From Microvirga antarctica (GTDB lineage: Bacteria > Pseudomonadota > Alphaproteobacteria > Rhizobiales > Beijerinckiaceae), in NCBI RefSeq assembly GCF_017921815.1, contig NZ_JAGEMM010000002.1, positions 248,001 to 312,000 of the forward strand: 64,000 nt of DNA, in the 5' to 3' direction. The notes beneath the pieces are model-generated. The model had not been told where the DNA came from, made no database searches, and worked only from the letters and a program-made list of their open reading frames with translations. This document shows positions 17,799 to 26,389 of this stretch, piece after piece (within the stretch, counting starts at the first letter, position 1; each line of letters opens with the position of its first letter). The position numbers and the translations under genes were made by a program.

Positions 17799-18878
17799 AT
17801 GTCGAACGGTAAGGTAAGCCGCCTCCTGGCAAAGGATAACCCGACACTCCCAACAACGGTGGGGGTGCTGGCCAGACTCGCCGCCCGCCGGGCCATGGAG
17901 TCCGGGGTGGAGGCCCTTGCGCCAATCATCAAGCGGGCAGGGCTGCCGTCAACCCTGGTGATCGATCCGCGCTTGCGACTGGATGCGCGAAGCCAGATCC
18001 TGTTTCTCAATATGATCGCGGAGGCCATCGCCGATCCCCTGTTGGGTTTCCACATGGCGCGCGACGCGGACCTGCGCGAGATCGACCCGTTCTTCTACGT
18101 TCTCTCATCCTCCGAGAAGCTCGGCGAGGCCTTCGAGCACGTTGCCCGCTACAGCACCGTGATCAACGAGGGCGTTCGGTTCATTGCGGCACGCAATGCA
18201 TCAAGCCTTTCCGTCGAGTTCGGCTACGTGGGCATCGAGCGGTATATCGACAGGCAGCAGATCGAGTTCTGGGCTACCTGGACGGTCAAAGCGGCTCGCC
18301 TTCTCCTCAATCGGGAACTGGTCCCGAGCCATGTGGGATTTGTCCATCACAGCATTGGCGACAGTTCGGAGATGGAGCGTTACTTTGGCTGCGCGGTCGA
18401 ATTCGGCGCGTCGGCGGACCGCGTCCATTTCGAGCCGCAGGAAGCCGACATGCCGGTCGTGACCGCTGATCCCTCCTTAAACAGGTTCATGGTGGCCTAT
18501 TATGAGGACGCTGCTGCGCAGCGCCACTGGCGGCAGAACCCGTTGCGCACCCGTGTCGAGAATGCCATCTCGCCGCGCTTGCAGCACGCGACCGTCAATA
18601 TCGGCACGATTGCCAGCGATCTCGGGTTGAGCACGCGCACGCTGTCGCGCCGATTGGCCGATGAGGGGCTCACCTTCAGCAGCATTCTCGACGAATTGCG
18701 GCGCGCGCTGTCAGACCGCTATCTGCAGAACAAAGACCTCTCGATCTCCCAGATCGCGTGGCTGCTCGGCTACACCGAGGTCAGCTCGTTCGTTCACGCC
18801 TTTCAGCGCTGGACCGGCCAATCTCCCAGGGATGCCAGGCGCGCTCTGCGGCCTGTGGCGCAATCTGACGAAAATTGA
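17799..18878 (+). CDS. AraC-family transcriptional regulator
   Basis: This 359-residue protein has an N-terminal arabinose-binding-like domain (about residues 20-210; PF12625-type, as in OruR/ArgR-like members) and a C-terminal pair of AraC helix-turn-helix motifs (about 255-345). The latter contain IASDLGLSTRTLSRRLADEG and ISQIAWLLGYTEVSSFVHAFQRWTG. It lies inside the polysaccharide locus between a divergent glycosyltransferase gene and the initiating transferase gene. It may control one or both, but no operator could be recognised. The ligand is unknown. Confidence 0.88.
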   Translation: MSNGKVSRLLAKDNPTLPTTVGVLARLAARRAMESGVEALAPIIKRAGLPSTLVIDPRLRLDARSQILFLNMIAEAIADPLLGFHMARDADLREIDPFFYVLSSSEKLGEAFEHVARYSTVINEGVRFIAARNASSLSVEFGYVGIERYIDRQQIEFWATWTVKAARLLLNRELVPSHVGFVHHSIGDSSEMERYFGCAVEFGASADRVHFEPQEADMPVVTADPSLNRFMVAYYEDAAAQRHWRQNPLRTRVENAISPRLQHATVNIGTIASDLGLSTRTLSRRLADEGLTFSSILDELRRALSDRYLQNKDLSISQIAWLLGYTEVSSFVHAFQRWTGQSPRDARRALRPVAQSDEN

Positions 18879-19166
18879 CATTGCGCTCGCTTGCAGCACG
18901 GGTCTTAATAGGCCTCCCGCCTCTTTAGGCCGGCTCAGAGCGGCATCCCTCCGCCGTGGGGTTCAGGCTTTGTCTCCGAATTGCATGCAGTGGCCCGTCC
19001 GGGCTGCTTCTGACTCTTCCGAATAATCTGAACTACCCCTTCTTTGAGTCTGAACTTTAGCGCGAATCTCCTGTCTTATGGTGACACCAAGGTTCACCGC
19101 GTCGTCGCCCAGTTGAGAGGCGCCGAGTGGTTTTGTTGTCCATGAGCACGGGCAGGAGTTTGCACG

Positions 19167-20486
19167 ATGGCAATTGTCTCCAAACTTCCATTGCGGGAGG
19201 TGGTTGCCGAACAGGTTTCGCAGCCAGCTCATGTCACCGCGACAAGGCCCCTCCGTCTCATCGTCTGGCCCGCCATCGCGGCGCTCGGCGGCTTGGTCAG
19301 CGCCTCGCAATCGGCCATCCTGTTCAGCACGATGTTGCAGGCCTCGCCGCGCAATGTCGAGTTCAGCGCCACGATGTTGCAGGTGGTGGGCCTGAACGCC
19401 CTTGCGATCATTGCCATTGCGACGTTCACCCGCAAGCAGTCGACCTCGCGTCTCCTGCTCGCCTTCACGTTCAGTTTCCTGGTCCATTTCGTGTGGTTCG
19501 CCTACGAAGAATCGCTGCACCGAGCAGTGAGCTGGACTTACGTTCCGTGGACCTATCTGGCGGCGCTTGCCTGCAGCCTGGCCGTCGATGCCTTCCGAAA
19601 GGTTGCGCGTCCGCGCCGCGTCGGTGCGATCGCGGTCGGCGCGGTCCCCGACTTGCTGCGGCGCCTCGACAGCGACGTGGAGCTGATCACGGATCCAACC
19701 AGCGACGCGTCCCGCTACGATGTCCTGTTGATCGATTTCTCGACAGTGATGCCGTCTGAATGGGCGCCCTTCGTTTCCGCGGCCGCTCTTGCCGATTGCG
19801 AGCTTTCTCACGTCCGCAGTTATGCGGTTCAGAGAACCTCTTGCCTGCAATCGGAAGACGTCGAGCCACAGACGATCCGGCGCAACCTGCGCATGAACAG
19901 CCTTTATGTTCCGGTCAAGCGCTGCATCGATATCCTGGCCGTATTCCTGCTGGCCCCGATTGCCCTCGTGCTCCTGACGTTTGCTGCTGCGGCGATCGCG
20001 CTCACCATGGGCGCGCCCATCTTCTTCACCCAGAACCGCGTCGGCCAGAATGGCCGCGTGTTCCGGATGTACAAGCTGCGCACGATGCGTGTGGCAAAGC
20101 CCGGTGCGCTGCAGATCGCCACCTCGCACGGCGACATGCGGATCACGCCGCTCGGGAAAGTCCTGCGCCGCTTCCGCATCGACGAACTCCCGCAGCTGCT
20201 GAATATCCTGAAGGGCGAGATGAGCCTCATCGGTCCCCGCCCGGAACAACCGGAGCTGGTGCAGAAATACGGTCAGATCGTCTCGAACTACGACCTCCGC
20301 CATGCGGTGCAGCCCGGTCTGTCCGGTTGGGCACAGGTCACCTACGGCTATGCCTCGACCGTCGAGGAGACGAAGACGAAGCTTGAATACGACCTCTTTT
20401 ATGTGCGTGAATTCAGCTTCGCGATGGATGTCGAGATCGTGTTCGCCACGCTTTGGACACTCGTCAGCGGCCGCAACGTCCGCTGA
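19167..20486 (+). CDS. Undecaprenyl-phosphate sugar-1-phosphate transferase, ExoY/WbaP-type
   Basis: This 439-residue initiating phosphoglycosyltransferase has several N-terminal hydrophobic segments (about 27-52, 67-85, 92-112 and 123-140) and a cytoplasmic linker. The catalytic bacterial sugar-transferase domain (about 240-439) shows PVKRCIDILAV, FFTQNRVGQNGRVFRMYKLR, RIDELPQLLNILKGEMS and IGPRPEQPE. It transfers sugar-1-phosphate from a UDP-sugar to undecaprenyl phosphate, starting the repeat unit. The 288-base upstream gap should contain its promoter. Being last and separated from the others, it may be an independent transcription unit. Confidence 0.9.
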   Translation: MAIVSKLPLREVVAEQVSQPAHVTATRPLRLIVWPAIAALGGLVSASQSAILFSTMLQASPRNVEFSATMLQVVGLNALAIIAIATFTRKQSTSRLLLAFTFSFLVHFVWFAYEESLHRAVSWTYVPWTYLAALACSLAVDAFRKVARPRRVGAIAVGAVPDLLRRLDSDVELITDPTSDASRYDVLLIDFSTVMPSEWAPFVSAAALADCELSHVRSYAVQRTSCLQSEDVEPQTIRRNLRMNSLYVPVKRCIDILAVFLLAPIALVLLTFAAAAIALTMGAPIFFTQNRVGQNGRVFRMYKLRTMRVAKPGALQIATSHGDMRITPLGKVLRRFRIDELPQLLNILKGEMSLIGPRPEQPELVQKYGQIVSNYDLRHAVQPGLSGWAQVTYGYASTVEETKTKLEYDLFYVREFSFAMDVEIVFATLWTLVSGRNVR

Positions 20487-20503
20487 CAATTCGGCGCGGC
20501 GCG

Positions 20504-21052
20504 CTATAGGCCCAGGGGCAGTTGCGCGCCGGAATGAGCGATGCCCTCGTGGGCGAGAAGCCACTTCTTTCGCGCCATGCCGCCGCCATATCCCGTGAGG
20601 GTGCCGTTGGCGCCGATGACGCGATGGCAAGGGACGACGATCCCGATCGGGTTGGCGCCGTTGGCAAGGCCCACCGCTCGAATCGCTGCCGGTCGCCCAA
20701 TGCGTCGGGCGAGCTCCGAATAGGTGATGGTCATCCCGTGTGGGATCCGGCGTAATTCCTGCCAGACCTGCCGTTGGAACTCCGTGCCAGCCGTTGCCAC
20801 GGGCAGCTTGTCGATGATGTCGAGATCGCCCTCGAAATAAGCCAGCATCGCGTCCGTCAGGCCGCCGGGATTGCGGGCTGGCTCCAACACATAGCCGGTC
20901 TTGCCGTAATGGCGGCTGAAGAGTCGATGAAGTCGATCGTCATGGTCGCTCCAGTCCACCGCCCGCAAGCCGTCATCGTTGTCTGCCACGATCGCCATTT
21001 CGCCGATCGGCGTTGCGACTCGGTCAATCCGAAGGGTGAGTGTCGGCGTCAT
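20504..21052 (-). CDS. ogt: Methylated-DNA-[protein]-cysteine S-methyltransferase
   Basis: This 182-residue suicide methyltransferase removes O6-methyl groups from guanine by transferring them to its active cysteine. The family core is intact: an N-terminal half with FQRQVWQELRRIPHGMTITY, then PVCHRV-like active-site sequence (here VPCHRVIGANGTLTGYGGG). Its ATG overlaps the stop of the upstream Ada-AlkA gene by 4 bases, so both form one operon. It supplies the methyltransferase activity that is absent from its Ada-like partner. Confidence 0.92.
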   Translation of the reverse strand: MTPTLTLRIDRVATPIGEMAIVADNDDGLRAVDWSDHDDRLHRLFSRHYGKTGYVLEPARNPGGLTDAMLAYFEGDLDIIDKLPVATAGTEFQRQVWQELRRIPHGMTITYSELARRIGRPAAIRAVGLANGANPIGIVVPCHRVIGANGTLTGYGGGMARKKWLLAHEGIAHSGAQLPLGL

Positions 21053-22557
21053 GTCAGGCGACCTTTGCTTGCGCCGGCGAGAGCGGCATCGGCAGCCCAA
21101 AGGTGCTGGGCAGCGTAGGCGCGCCAGGGCCGCCATTGTTCCGACCGCGTCACGAGGTCGGCCGGTGTGGGCCTGCGGCCGGACACATCCGCCGCGCCGC
21201 GCAGAAGACCGATGTCGGTTGCGGGAAAAGCGTCCGTTTCGCGCAGCGCCCGCAACGCGATGTATTGGGCCGTCCAGTCGCCGATCCCGCGGATGCGGCG
21301 TAGCCTGTCCACCGCTTCCTCCAGAGTGCCGGCCGCGTGAAACAGCAACGGGTCTTCGATCGCCGCCTGTGCCATCGCCGTCAGAGCGGCTCGGCGGGCC
21401 GATGGCATGCCGAGCGGCGCGAGATCGGCCGTCACCACCTCGTCGGCAGACGGAAAGATCAGGGAGAGGGGAGGTGCGCTGTCTGGCTGTCCGGCCAAGG
21501 ATGGGCCGGCGATCTGCACCAGGCGTCCGGCGAGATGACGTGCGGCCTCGACGGTGATCTGTTGACCCAAGATCGCCCGCACCGCCAGCTCGAATCCGTC
21601 CCAGGCGCCGGGCGCGCGTAGGCCGGGTCGCTGCGCCACCAGTCTGGCCAGAAAAGGGTCTTTCGAGAGGTGGAGCCCGATCACGTCGATATCGGCGCCG
21701 GTATCGAAGACCCGCCGCACCCTGGCAAGGATATGGGGCAGTGCCCGCACGCAGGGAAATCGGACCGTCACCGCCAGACTCTGCCGGGTTGGCGCGTGCC
21801 GGACCGTGACCAGACCGCATGACCCATTGTGGCGCACTGTCCGGGAATAGGTGTCATCCGCCACGCGCTCGACGCCGGCGATCGCGCGCGCCTCGAGAAA
21901 CCCTAGCATCGAGGCCCAATCGAAGGGAGGGCGATAGGGAAGCAGCAGCGTCACGCCACTCTGGCTCGCATCCCCTGCCGGGACATCGCTGGCCGCCGAG
22001 CGCCGGAGGGCACGGGGCGGCCGGCGAAAGAGGGTCTGGAAGGTCTCGTTGAATCGTCGAACGGATCCGAACCCCGCCGCGAAGGCAATCTCGGTCATGG
22101 GCATGCGGGTATCGTGAATGAGCTGCTTGGCGAACAGAACCCGCCGCGTCTGGGCGACAGCCACGGGCGACGCGCCCAGATGCTGCTTGAAGAGCCGCCG
22201 CAGCTGACGCTCTCCGATACCCAGACGTCCCGCGAGGATGTCGACCCCCGAACTGCTATCGAGCCCCCCTTCGGCGATCAGCGCCAGGGCGCGCGACACG
22301 GTGTTCGATGTGCCGCGCCAGAAGGCGAGTTCGGGCGCCGTCTCCGGGCGACAGCGCAGGCAGGGGCGGAATCCGTTCTCTTGAGCGGCGGCTGAGGACG
22401 GAAAGAAACGGCAGTTCTCCGCTTTCGGTGTCCGCGCCGGGCAGATTGGACGACAATAGATCCCCGTCGAGGTCACGCCGACGAAGAGGCGGCCGTCAAA
22501 GCGCGAATCGCGGCTCTGGAGGGCTCGGTAGCCGATGTGAGGGTCGATGAGCGTCAT
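21049..22557 (-). CDS. alkA: Ada-N/AraC/AlkA fusion: alkylation-response regulator and 3-methyladenine DNA glycosylase
   Basis: This 502-residue protein carries an Ada metal-binding domain with Cys35, Cys39, Cys66 and Cys69, the same spacing as in E. coli Ada (Cys38/42/69/72). It is followed by an AraC helix-turn-helix (about 85-185), an AlkA N-terminal domain (about 215-300) and a HhH-GPD glycosylase (about 310-490). The glycosylase contains RIRGIGDWTAQYIALRAL and an FPATD catalytic Asp region. It senses methyl phosphotriesters and removes alkylated bases. The Ada O6-methyltransferase domain is missing and is encoded by the downstream gene. ATG 22557 was chosen; earlier ATGs give poor leader sequence. 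Confidence 0.9.
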   Translation of the reverse strand: MTLIDPHIGYRALQSRDSRFDGRLFVGVTSTGIYCRPICPARTPKAENCRFFPSSAAAQENGFRPCLRCRPETAPELAFWRGTSNTVSRALALIAEGGLDSSSGVDILAGRLGIGERQLRRLFKQHLGASPVAVAQTRRVLFAKQLIHDTRMPMTEIAFAAGFGSVRRFNETFQTLFRRPPRALRRSAASDVPAGDASQSGVTLLLPYRPPFDWASMLGFLEARAIAGVERVADDTYSRTVRHNGSCGLVTVRHAPTRQSLAVTVRFPCVRALPHILARVRRVFDTGADIDVIGLHLSKDPFLARLVAQRPGLRAPGAWDGFELAVRAILGQQITVEAARHLAGRLVQIAGPSLAGQPDSAPPLSLIFPSADEVVTADLAPLGMPSARRAALTAMAQAAIEDPLLFHAAGTLEEAVDRLRRIRGIGDWTAQYIALRALRETDAFPATDIGLLRGAADVSGRRPTPADLVTRSEQWRPWRAYAAQHLWAADAALAGASKGRLT

Positions 22558-22911
22558 GTCGCAAGGCCTAGCACCGGTCGGAAGCGGCGACTGGCGGTTT
22601 TCGGACGTTACCATCACCATCCCGGCCCGTCTCCTCTGCGCGGGCGCCTTGTGGCAGGACCATCCTGCGCGACCCAACGCCTCGCAGAATGGATGTGATT
22701 CGCGAGAATGCCTGTGACTACAGGCGATTCGCGCCGCATCCACGGCTTGGCACCCGGCAGTAGGTAACGTATCGAGTCAGAGGCGGGATCGGCAAAATCC
22801 AGTCACAGGGCCTTGACGCCGGCCTTCCGGCCATGCCACGGCGGCGTCAGGCCGGACGTAACTGGGAAACGCTGTCGTGTTTGGCTTTCCAATCGGACCA
22901 TGAGGACCATC
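22558..22911. other. Divergent promoter region between Ada-AlkA and HU genes
   Basis: This 354-base region has no convincing gene. It should contain the promoter of the repair operon and that of the HU gene. A hairpin flanked by direct repeats (22697-22733) is listed separately. Near the HU start, GAGGA precedes the ATG by 5 bases. Confidence 0.5.
22697..22733. promoter_or_regulatory. Hairpin flanked by direct repeats, possible regulatory element
   Basis: GATTCGCG occurs at 22697-22704 and 22726-22733. Between the two copies lies the perfect inverted repeat GCCTGT-gact-ACAGGC (22710-22725). It does not match the usual LexA box of alphaproteobacteria. It might be an Ada-type or nucleoid-related control site, or a small repeat element. 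Confidence 0.3.
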
Positions 22912-23205
22912 ATGAACAAGAATGATCTCATCGAGCACATCGCTCAGGAATACGAACTCACCAAGACCTTCGCGAAGGAAATGCTCGAGAATATTTTCGA
23001 CAAGATCACCGACACCGTCCACAAGGGCGACGAGGTTTCGATCTTCGGTTTCGGGAAGTTCAAGCTCGTCGATCGCAAGGCGCGCAAGGGCCGCAACCCG
23101 CAGACGGGTGAAGCCATCAAGATCGCCGCCTCGAAGAACGTGAAGTTCGAGCAGTCGAAGGGCCTGAAAGAGCGCGTCAACACCAAGCGCCGCGCCCGCA
23201 AGTAA
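22912..23205 (+). CDS. hup: HU-family nucleoid protein
   Basis: This 97-residue basic DNA-binding protein matches HU/IHF. It has MNKNDLIEHIAQEYELT at the N-terminus, FGFGKF near residue 47, and the DNA-arm sequence RKARKGRNPQTGE with the conserved RNP. A Lys/Arg-rich end (NTKRRARK) is typical. It bends and compacts DNA. The ATG at 22912 has GAGGA 5 bases upstream, which decides the start over longer frames. The gene is monocistronic and followed by a strong terminator. Confidence 0.95.
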   Translation: MNKNDLIEHIAQEYELTKTFAKEMLENIFDKITDTVHKGDEVSIFGFGKFKLVDRKARKGRNPQTGEAIKIAASKNVKFEQSKGLKERVNTKRRARK

Positions 23206-23243
23206 CAGAGCCCCCGGGCGAGGCCCGGGCACCTGCCAATCCT

Positions 23244-23275
23244 CCAATCGGGCGGTTCCGCCCGATTGGAATCTT
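23244..23275 (+). terminator. Terminator of the HU gene
   Basis: A perfect 12-base-pair hairpin (CCAATCGGGCGG at 23244-23255 with CCGCCCGATTGG at 23258-23269) is followed by a T-rich run. It lies 38 bases after the HU stop, and the convergent IclR gene ends at 23281, so it may serve both directions. Confidence 0.85.
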
Positions 23276-23280
23276 ATTCT

Positions 23281-24075
23281 CTAAAGGATGTGACGCAGCC
23301 CCTCGGCCACCTCGCGCAAAGCGGGGAGGAAGCGGCTTTCCATATCGTTTGCGGACACGCGCGCTGCCTGGGTGCTGACGTTCAGCGCGATGCGGACCGA
23401 CCCGTTCGGCTCGATGAGCGGAAGTGCGATGGATCGCAGGCCCAGTTCCAGTTCCTCGTCGATCACCGCACATCCCCGCAGACGGACGTCGTCGAGCCGG
23501 TCCCTCAGATCCTGCCTGCGGGTGACCGTCCGAGGCGTGCGCGGTTCCAGTTTGACCCGCTTGAGATAGGCGTCGATGGCTTCCGCGGATTGGTGAGCAA
23601 GGATGGCGCGGCCAAGCGATGTGCAATAAGCGGGCAGTCGCGTCCCTATCCCGAGGCTCACGGACATGATGCGCTGCGTCGGCGATCGGGCCACGTAGAC
23701 GATATCGTCGCCATCGAGCATCGCCGCCGAACTGGACTCGCCGGTGAGCCGCGAGATCTTTTCCAGGGCGGGCTGGAGCCGTTCCGAGAGCGAAGAAGAC
23801 GACAGATACGCATAGCCCAGCCGCAGGATGCGTGGGCTGAGGCTGAAGTAGCGTCCGTCGAACTCCGCGTAATTGAGTTTCGCCAGGGTTCGGAGATAGC
23901 GGCGAGCGGCCGCCCGGGTAATCCCGGTGCGTTTGGCCACATCCGCCAGCGTCAGCCGTGGCTGGTCGGGGCCGAATGCCTCTATCACCGCGAGTCCCTT
24001 TTCGAGACTTGCCACGAATTCCTTCGCGTCGGGGTCCGGAGGCCGAGTTTCTGTCGTCTCCGCGCGCTCTTTCAT
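23281..24075 (-). CDS. pcaR: IclR-family regulator, PcaR/PobR/PcaU group
   Basis: This 264-residue regulator has an N-terminal winged helix (about 20-75; LTLADVAKRTGITRAAARRYLRTL) and a C-terminal IclR effector domain (about 90-255). The segment SLGIGTRLPAYCTSLGRAILA is characteristic of the PcaR/PobR/PcaU branch, which activates protocatechuate or 4-hydroxybenzoate genes. It is transcribed away from the transporter and pca cluster. ATG 24075 was chosen because GGAGG lies just upstream. The divergent intergenic region contains a matching operator-like element. The inducer is probably 3-oxoadipate or an upstream aromatic; this is inference. Confidence 0.88.
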   Translation of the reverse strand: MKERAETTETRPPDPDAKEFVASLEKGLAVIEAFGPDQPRLTLADVAKRTGITRAAARRYLRTLAKLNYAEFDGRYFSLSPRILRLGYAYLSSSSLSERLQPALEKISRLTGESSSAAMLDGDDIVYVARSPTQRIMSVSLGIGTRLPAYCTSLGRAILAHQSAEAIDAYLKRVKLEPRTPRTVTRRQDLRDRLDDVRLRGCAVIDEELELGLRSIALPLIEPNGSVRIALNVSTQAARVSANDMESRFLPALREVAEGLRHIL

Positions 24076-24134
24076 CCCCACCCTCCATCCGTAAGCGTCA
24101 CGGACTTGACACCTCACGGACGGAGAGTACTTCA

Positions 24135-24170
24135 TGTTCGGTGTGAGTTTCAATGTTCGTTCTGCGAACA
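24135..24170. promoter_or_regulatory. Putative PcaR-type operator: palindrome plus extra half-site
   Basis: A perfect palindrome TGTTCG-N5-CGAACA lies at 24154-24170. A third copy of the half-site TGTTCG occurs at 24135-24140 in direct orientation, 19 bases before the palindrome's first half. It sits between the divergent IclR gene (start 24075) and the transporter gene (start 24261). PcaU and PobR of Acinetobacter are known to bind a palindrome plus a direct-repeat half, which fits. Confidence 0.6.
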
Positions 24171-24260
24171 CTCCCAGGGAGCATGAGACGGCTTCATCGA
24201 TGGGCCTCGACCGCTTAGGATGAACAAGCAGGCTGTCGCAAACAGCACGGAGGAAATGCC

Positions 24261-25439
24261 ATGGTTGAAAAGAAGCTCCTGGGGGCTGCGCTCGGCGCGT
24301 TGCTTCTCGGCACGGTCGCCGCATCGGCGGATACCATCAAAGTCGGCATCATCGGACCCTTCTCAGGTCCGTTCGCCCTGCAGGGAAAGAACTTTCAGGC
24401 TGGCGTGGAAGCCTTCATGGCGCTCAACGGCAAGAGCGTGAAGGGACACGATGTCGAGATCATCTATCGCGACCTGCCCGCCGCCAACCCGGCGCAGTCG
24501 CGCGCGCTGGCGCAGGAACTGGTGGTGAAGGACAAGGTACAGTATCTCGGCGGCGTCTATTTCACCCCCGACGCGATGGCGATTACTCCCCTGTTGAAAC
24601 AGGCGAATACCCCGCTGGTCATCTTCAACGCCGCGACCTCGGCGATCATGAACACGTCGCCGCTGGTGGTGAGGACGTCCTTCACGACCGCCCAGACGAC
24701 GACTCCCCTCGGCAAGGTCGCGGTCGACCGCGGCATCAAGAAGGTCATCACGGCCGTCAGCGATTACGGCCCGGGCGTCGACGCCGAAGTGGCGTTCAAG
24801 AAGGCATTCGAGGCAGCTGGCGGCCAGGTGGTCGAGGCCATCAGAATGCCGCTCAACACCAACGATTTCAGCCCGATCATGCAGCGTGTTCGCGACTCGA
24901 AAGCGGATGCTGTCTTCGCATTCCTGCCCTCAGGACCAACCACACTGGGGTTTGTGAAGGCCTATAACGAGACGGGACTTCGGCAGGCCGGCATCAAGTT
25001 TCTTGCCCCCGGCGACCTGACACAGGAATCTGATCTGCCGGCGCTTGGCGATGGTGCGCTAGGCCTCCTGACGTCGTTCCACTACGCGGTCGCGCACGAC
25101 AGTCCAGAGAACAAGACCTTTGTCGACGCGGCCAGCAAAGCCATCGGTTCGCCTGAGCAATTGTCGTTTCCCGCCGTCGGAGCCTATGACGGGATGAACG
25201 TCATCTACAAGATGATGGAGGCGACCGACGGCAAGCAGGACGCGGAAAAAGCGGTGGCGGCCGTCAAGGGGCTGTCATGGACCAGCCCCCGCGGCCCGGT
25301 CAGTATCGACCCCGAGACGCGCCATGTGACGCAGAATATCTATCTGCGCGAAGTCGCCAAGGACAGCGCGGGCAAGGCCTACAACAAGGAAATCGAGACC
25401 TTCGCCAATCAAAAAGATCCCGGCCTTGCAGCACCCTGA
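24261..25439 (+). CDS. ABC transporter substrate-binding protein, LivK/branched-chain family
   Basis: This 392-residue periplasmic protein has a signal peptide (cleavage near residue 23, VAASA then DTIKVG) and the Peripla_BP_6 fold with IGPFSGPFALQGKNFQAGVEAF. An intact GGAGGAAA ribosome-binding site precedes the ATG. It is the first gene of a five-gene transporter unit that runs directly into the pca cluster. The most likely ligand is an aromatic acid of that pathway, such as protocatechuate or 4-hydroxybenzoate, rather than an amino acid. This rests on gene order only. Confidence 0.85.
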   Translation: MVEKKLLGAALGALLLGTVAASADTIKVGIIGPFSGPFALQGKNFQAGVEAFMALNGKSVKGHDVEIIYRDLPAANPAQSRALAQELVVKDKVQYLGGVYFTPDAMAITPLLKQANTPLVIFNAATSAIMNTSPLVVRTSFTTAQTTTPLGKVAVDRGIKKVITAVSDYGPGVDAEVAFKKAFEAAGGQVVEAIRMPLNTNDFSPIMQRVRDSKADAVFAFLPSGPTTLGFVKAYNETGLRQAGIKFLAPGDLTQESDLPALGDGALGLLTSFHYAVAHDSPENKTFVDAASKAIGSPEQLSFPAVGAYDGMNVIYKMMEATDGKQDAEKAVAAVKGLSWTSPRGPVSIDPETRHVTQNIYLREVAKDSAGKAYNKEIETFANQKDPGLAAP

Positions 25440-25524
25440 CGTCTGACATCGGCGGGGGCGCGCGTCCGGCTCCGGACAGCGCGCCCGCGCGCAAAAATCC
25501 GGCTGGGCCCGACGGGACATCCAC

Positions 25525-26388
25525 ATGCAGACCGCATTCAGTATCGCCATCGACGCTCTCGCTTACGGCATGGCGCTGTTCATCATCTGCATCGGCCTGT
25601 CTCTGACCATGGGCCTGATGCGGGTCGTCAATCTGGCGCATGGGGCCTTCGCGATGATCGCGGGCTACATCGCGTCCTATGCGGTGCGCGACCTCGGCAC
25701 GAATTATGGGGTGGCGATCCTGCTGGCGATGGCGGGCACCATTGCCGTGTCGATACCCCTCGAGCGGTTCTTGTATCGGCGGATTTATGGTGCGCCGCAG
25801 CTGACGCAGGTGCTGATGACCATCGGTATCACGTTCTGCGTGATCGGCATCACCAACTACTTCTTCGGCCCCACCTTGAAGACGATTCCGCTGCCGGGCT
25901 TCTTATCGCAGCCGGTCGATCTGGGCTTTCGGTCAGTGGCGGCGCATCGGCTTTTCGTGATGGCCTGCGGGGCGGTTGTCGCGCTCGGGCTCTGGTTCCT
26001 CATCGAGAAGACCGCCTTCGGCATTCGGTTGCGCGCCACTGTCGACAACGCGCCGATCTCCGAAGCGCTGGGCATCCGCACGCAGGTCGTCTACGCGATC
26101 GCCTTCGCTGTTGCGATGGGCCTTGCCGCCTTCGGCGGCGTGGTCGGCGCCGAGTTCCTGCCAATCGAACCCTATTATGCCTTGCGCTACATGGTGACGT
26201 TTCTGGTGGTCGTCTCCGTGGGCGGCGCAGGCTCCATTCCCGGCGCGCTGATCGCCTGTCTGGTGCTGGGCGCAGTCGACACGACGGCCCGATATCTCAT
26301 GCCTGAATTCGGCAATTTCTTTTTCTACGCAGCTGTGATTGCCATTGTCTGGGTGTTTCCGCGCGGTCTTCTCGGAAGGGCGCACTGA
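25525..26388 (+). CDS. ABC transporter permease, LivH family
   Basis: This 287-residue inner-membrane permease has about eight hydrophobic segments. The LivH-type sequence GLSLTMGLMRVVNLAHGAFAM occurs in shortened form near residues 25-40, and a second conserved stretch AISEALG-like (here APISEALGIR) is in a cytoplasmic loop near residue 180. It pairs with the LivM-type permease that starts two bases after its stop. Together they form the channel for the substrate captured by the upstream binding protein. Confidence 0.9.
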   Translation: MQTAFSIAIDALAYGMALFIICIGLSLTMGLMRVVNLAHGAFAMIAGYIASYAVRDLGTNYGVAILLAMAGTIAVSIPLERFLYRRIYGAPQLTQVLMTIGITFCVIGITNYFFGPTLKTIPLPGFLSQPVDLGFRSVAAHRLFVMACGAVVALGLWFLIEKTAFGIRLRATVDNAPISEALGIRTQVVYAIAFAVAMGLAAFGGVVGAEFLPIEPYYALRYMVTFLVVVSVGGAGSIPGALIACLVLGAVDTTARYLMPEFGNFFFYAAVIAIVWVFPRGLLGRAH

Positions 26389-26389
26389 G

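Noticed and set aside
18963..20630. A 555-codon open frame antisense to the initiating glycosyltransferase gene
   Set aside because: High GC content creates long antisense frames. The protein reads as Arg/His/Gln-rich shadow sequence, has no family match, and the sense gene is a clear ExoY-type enzyme.
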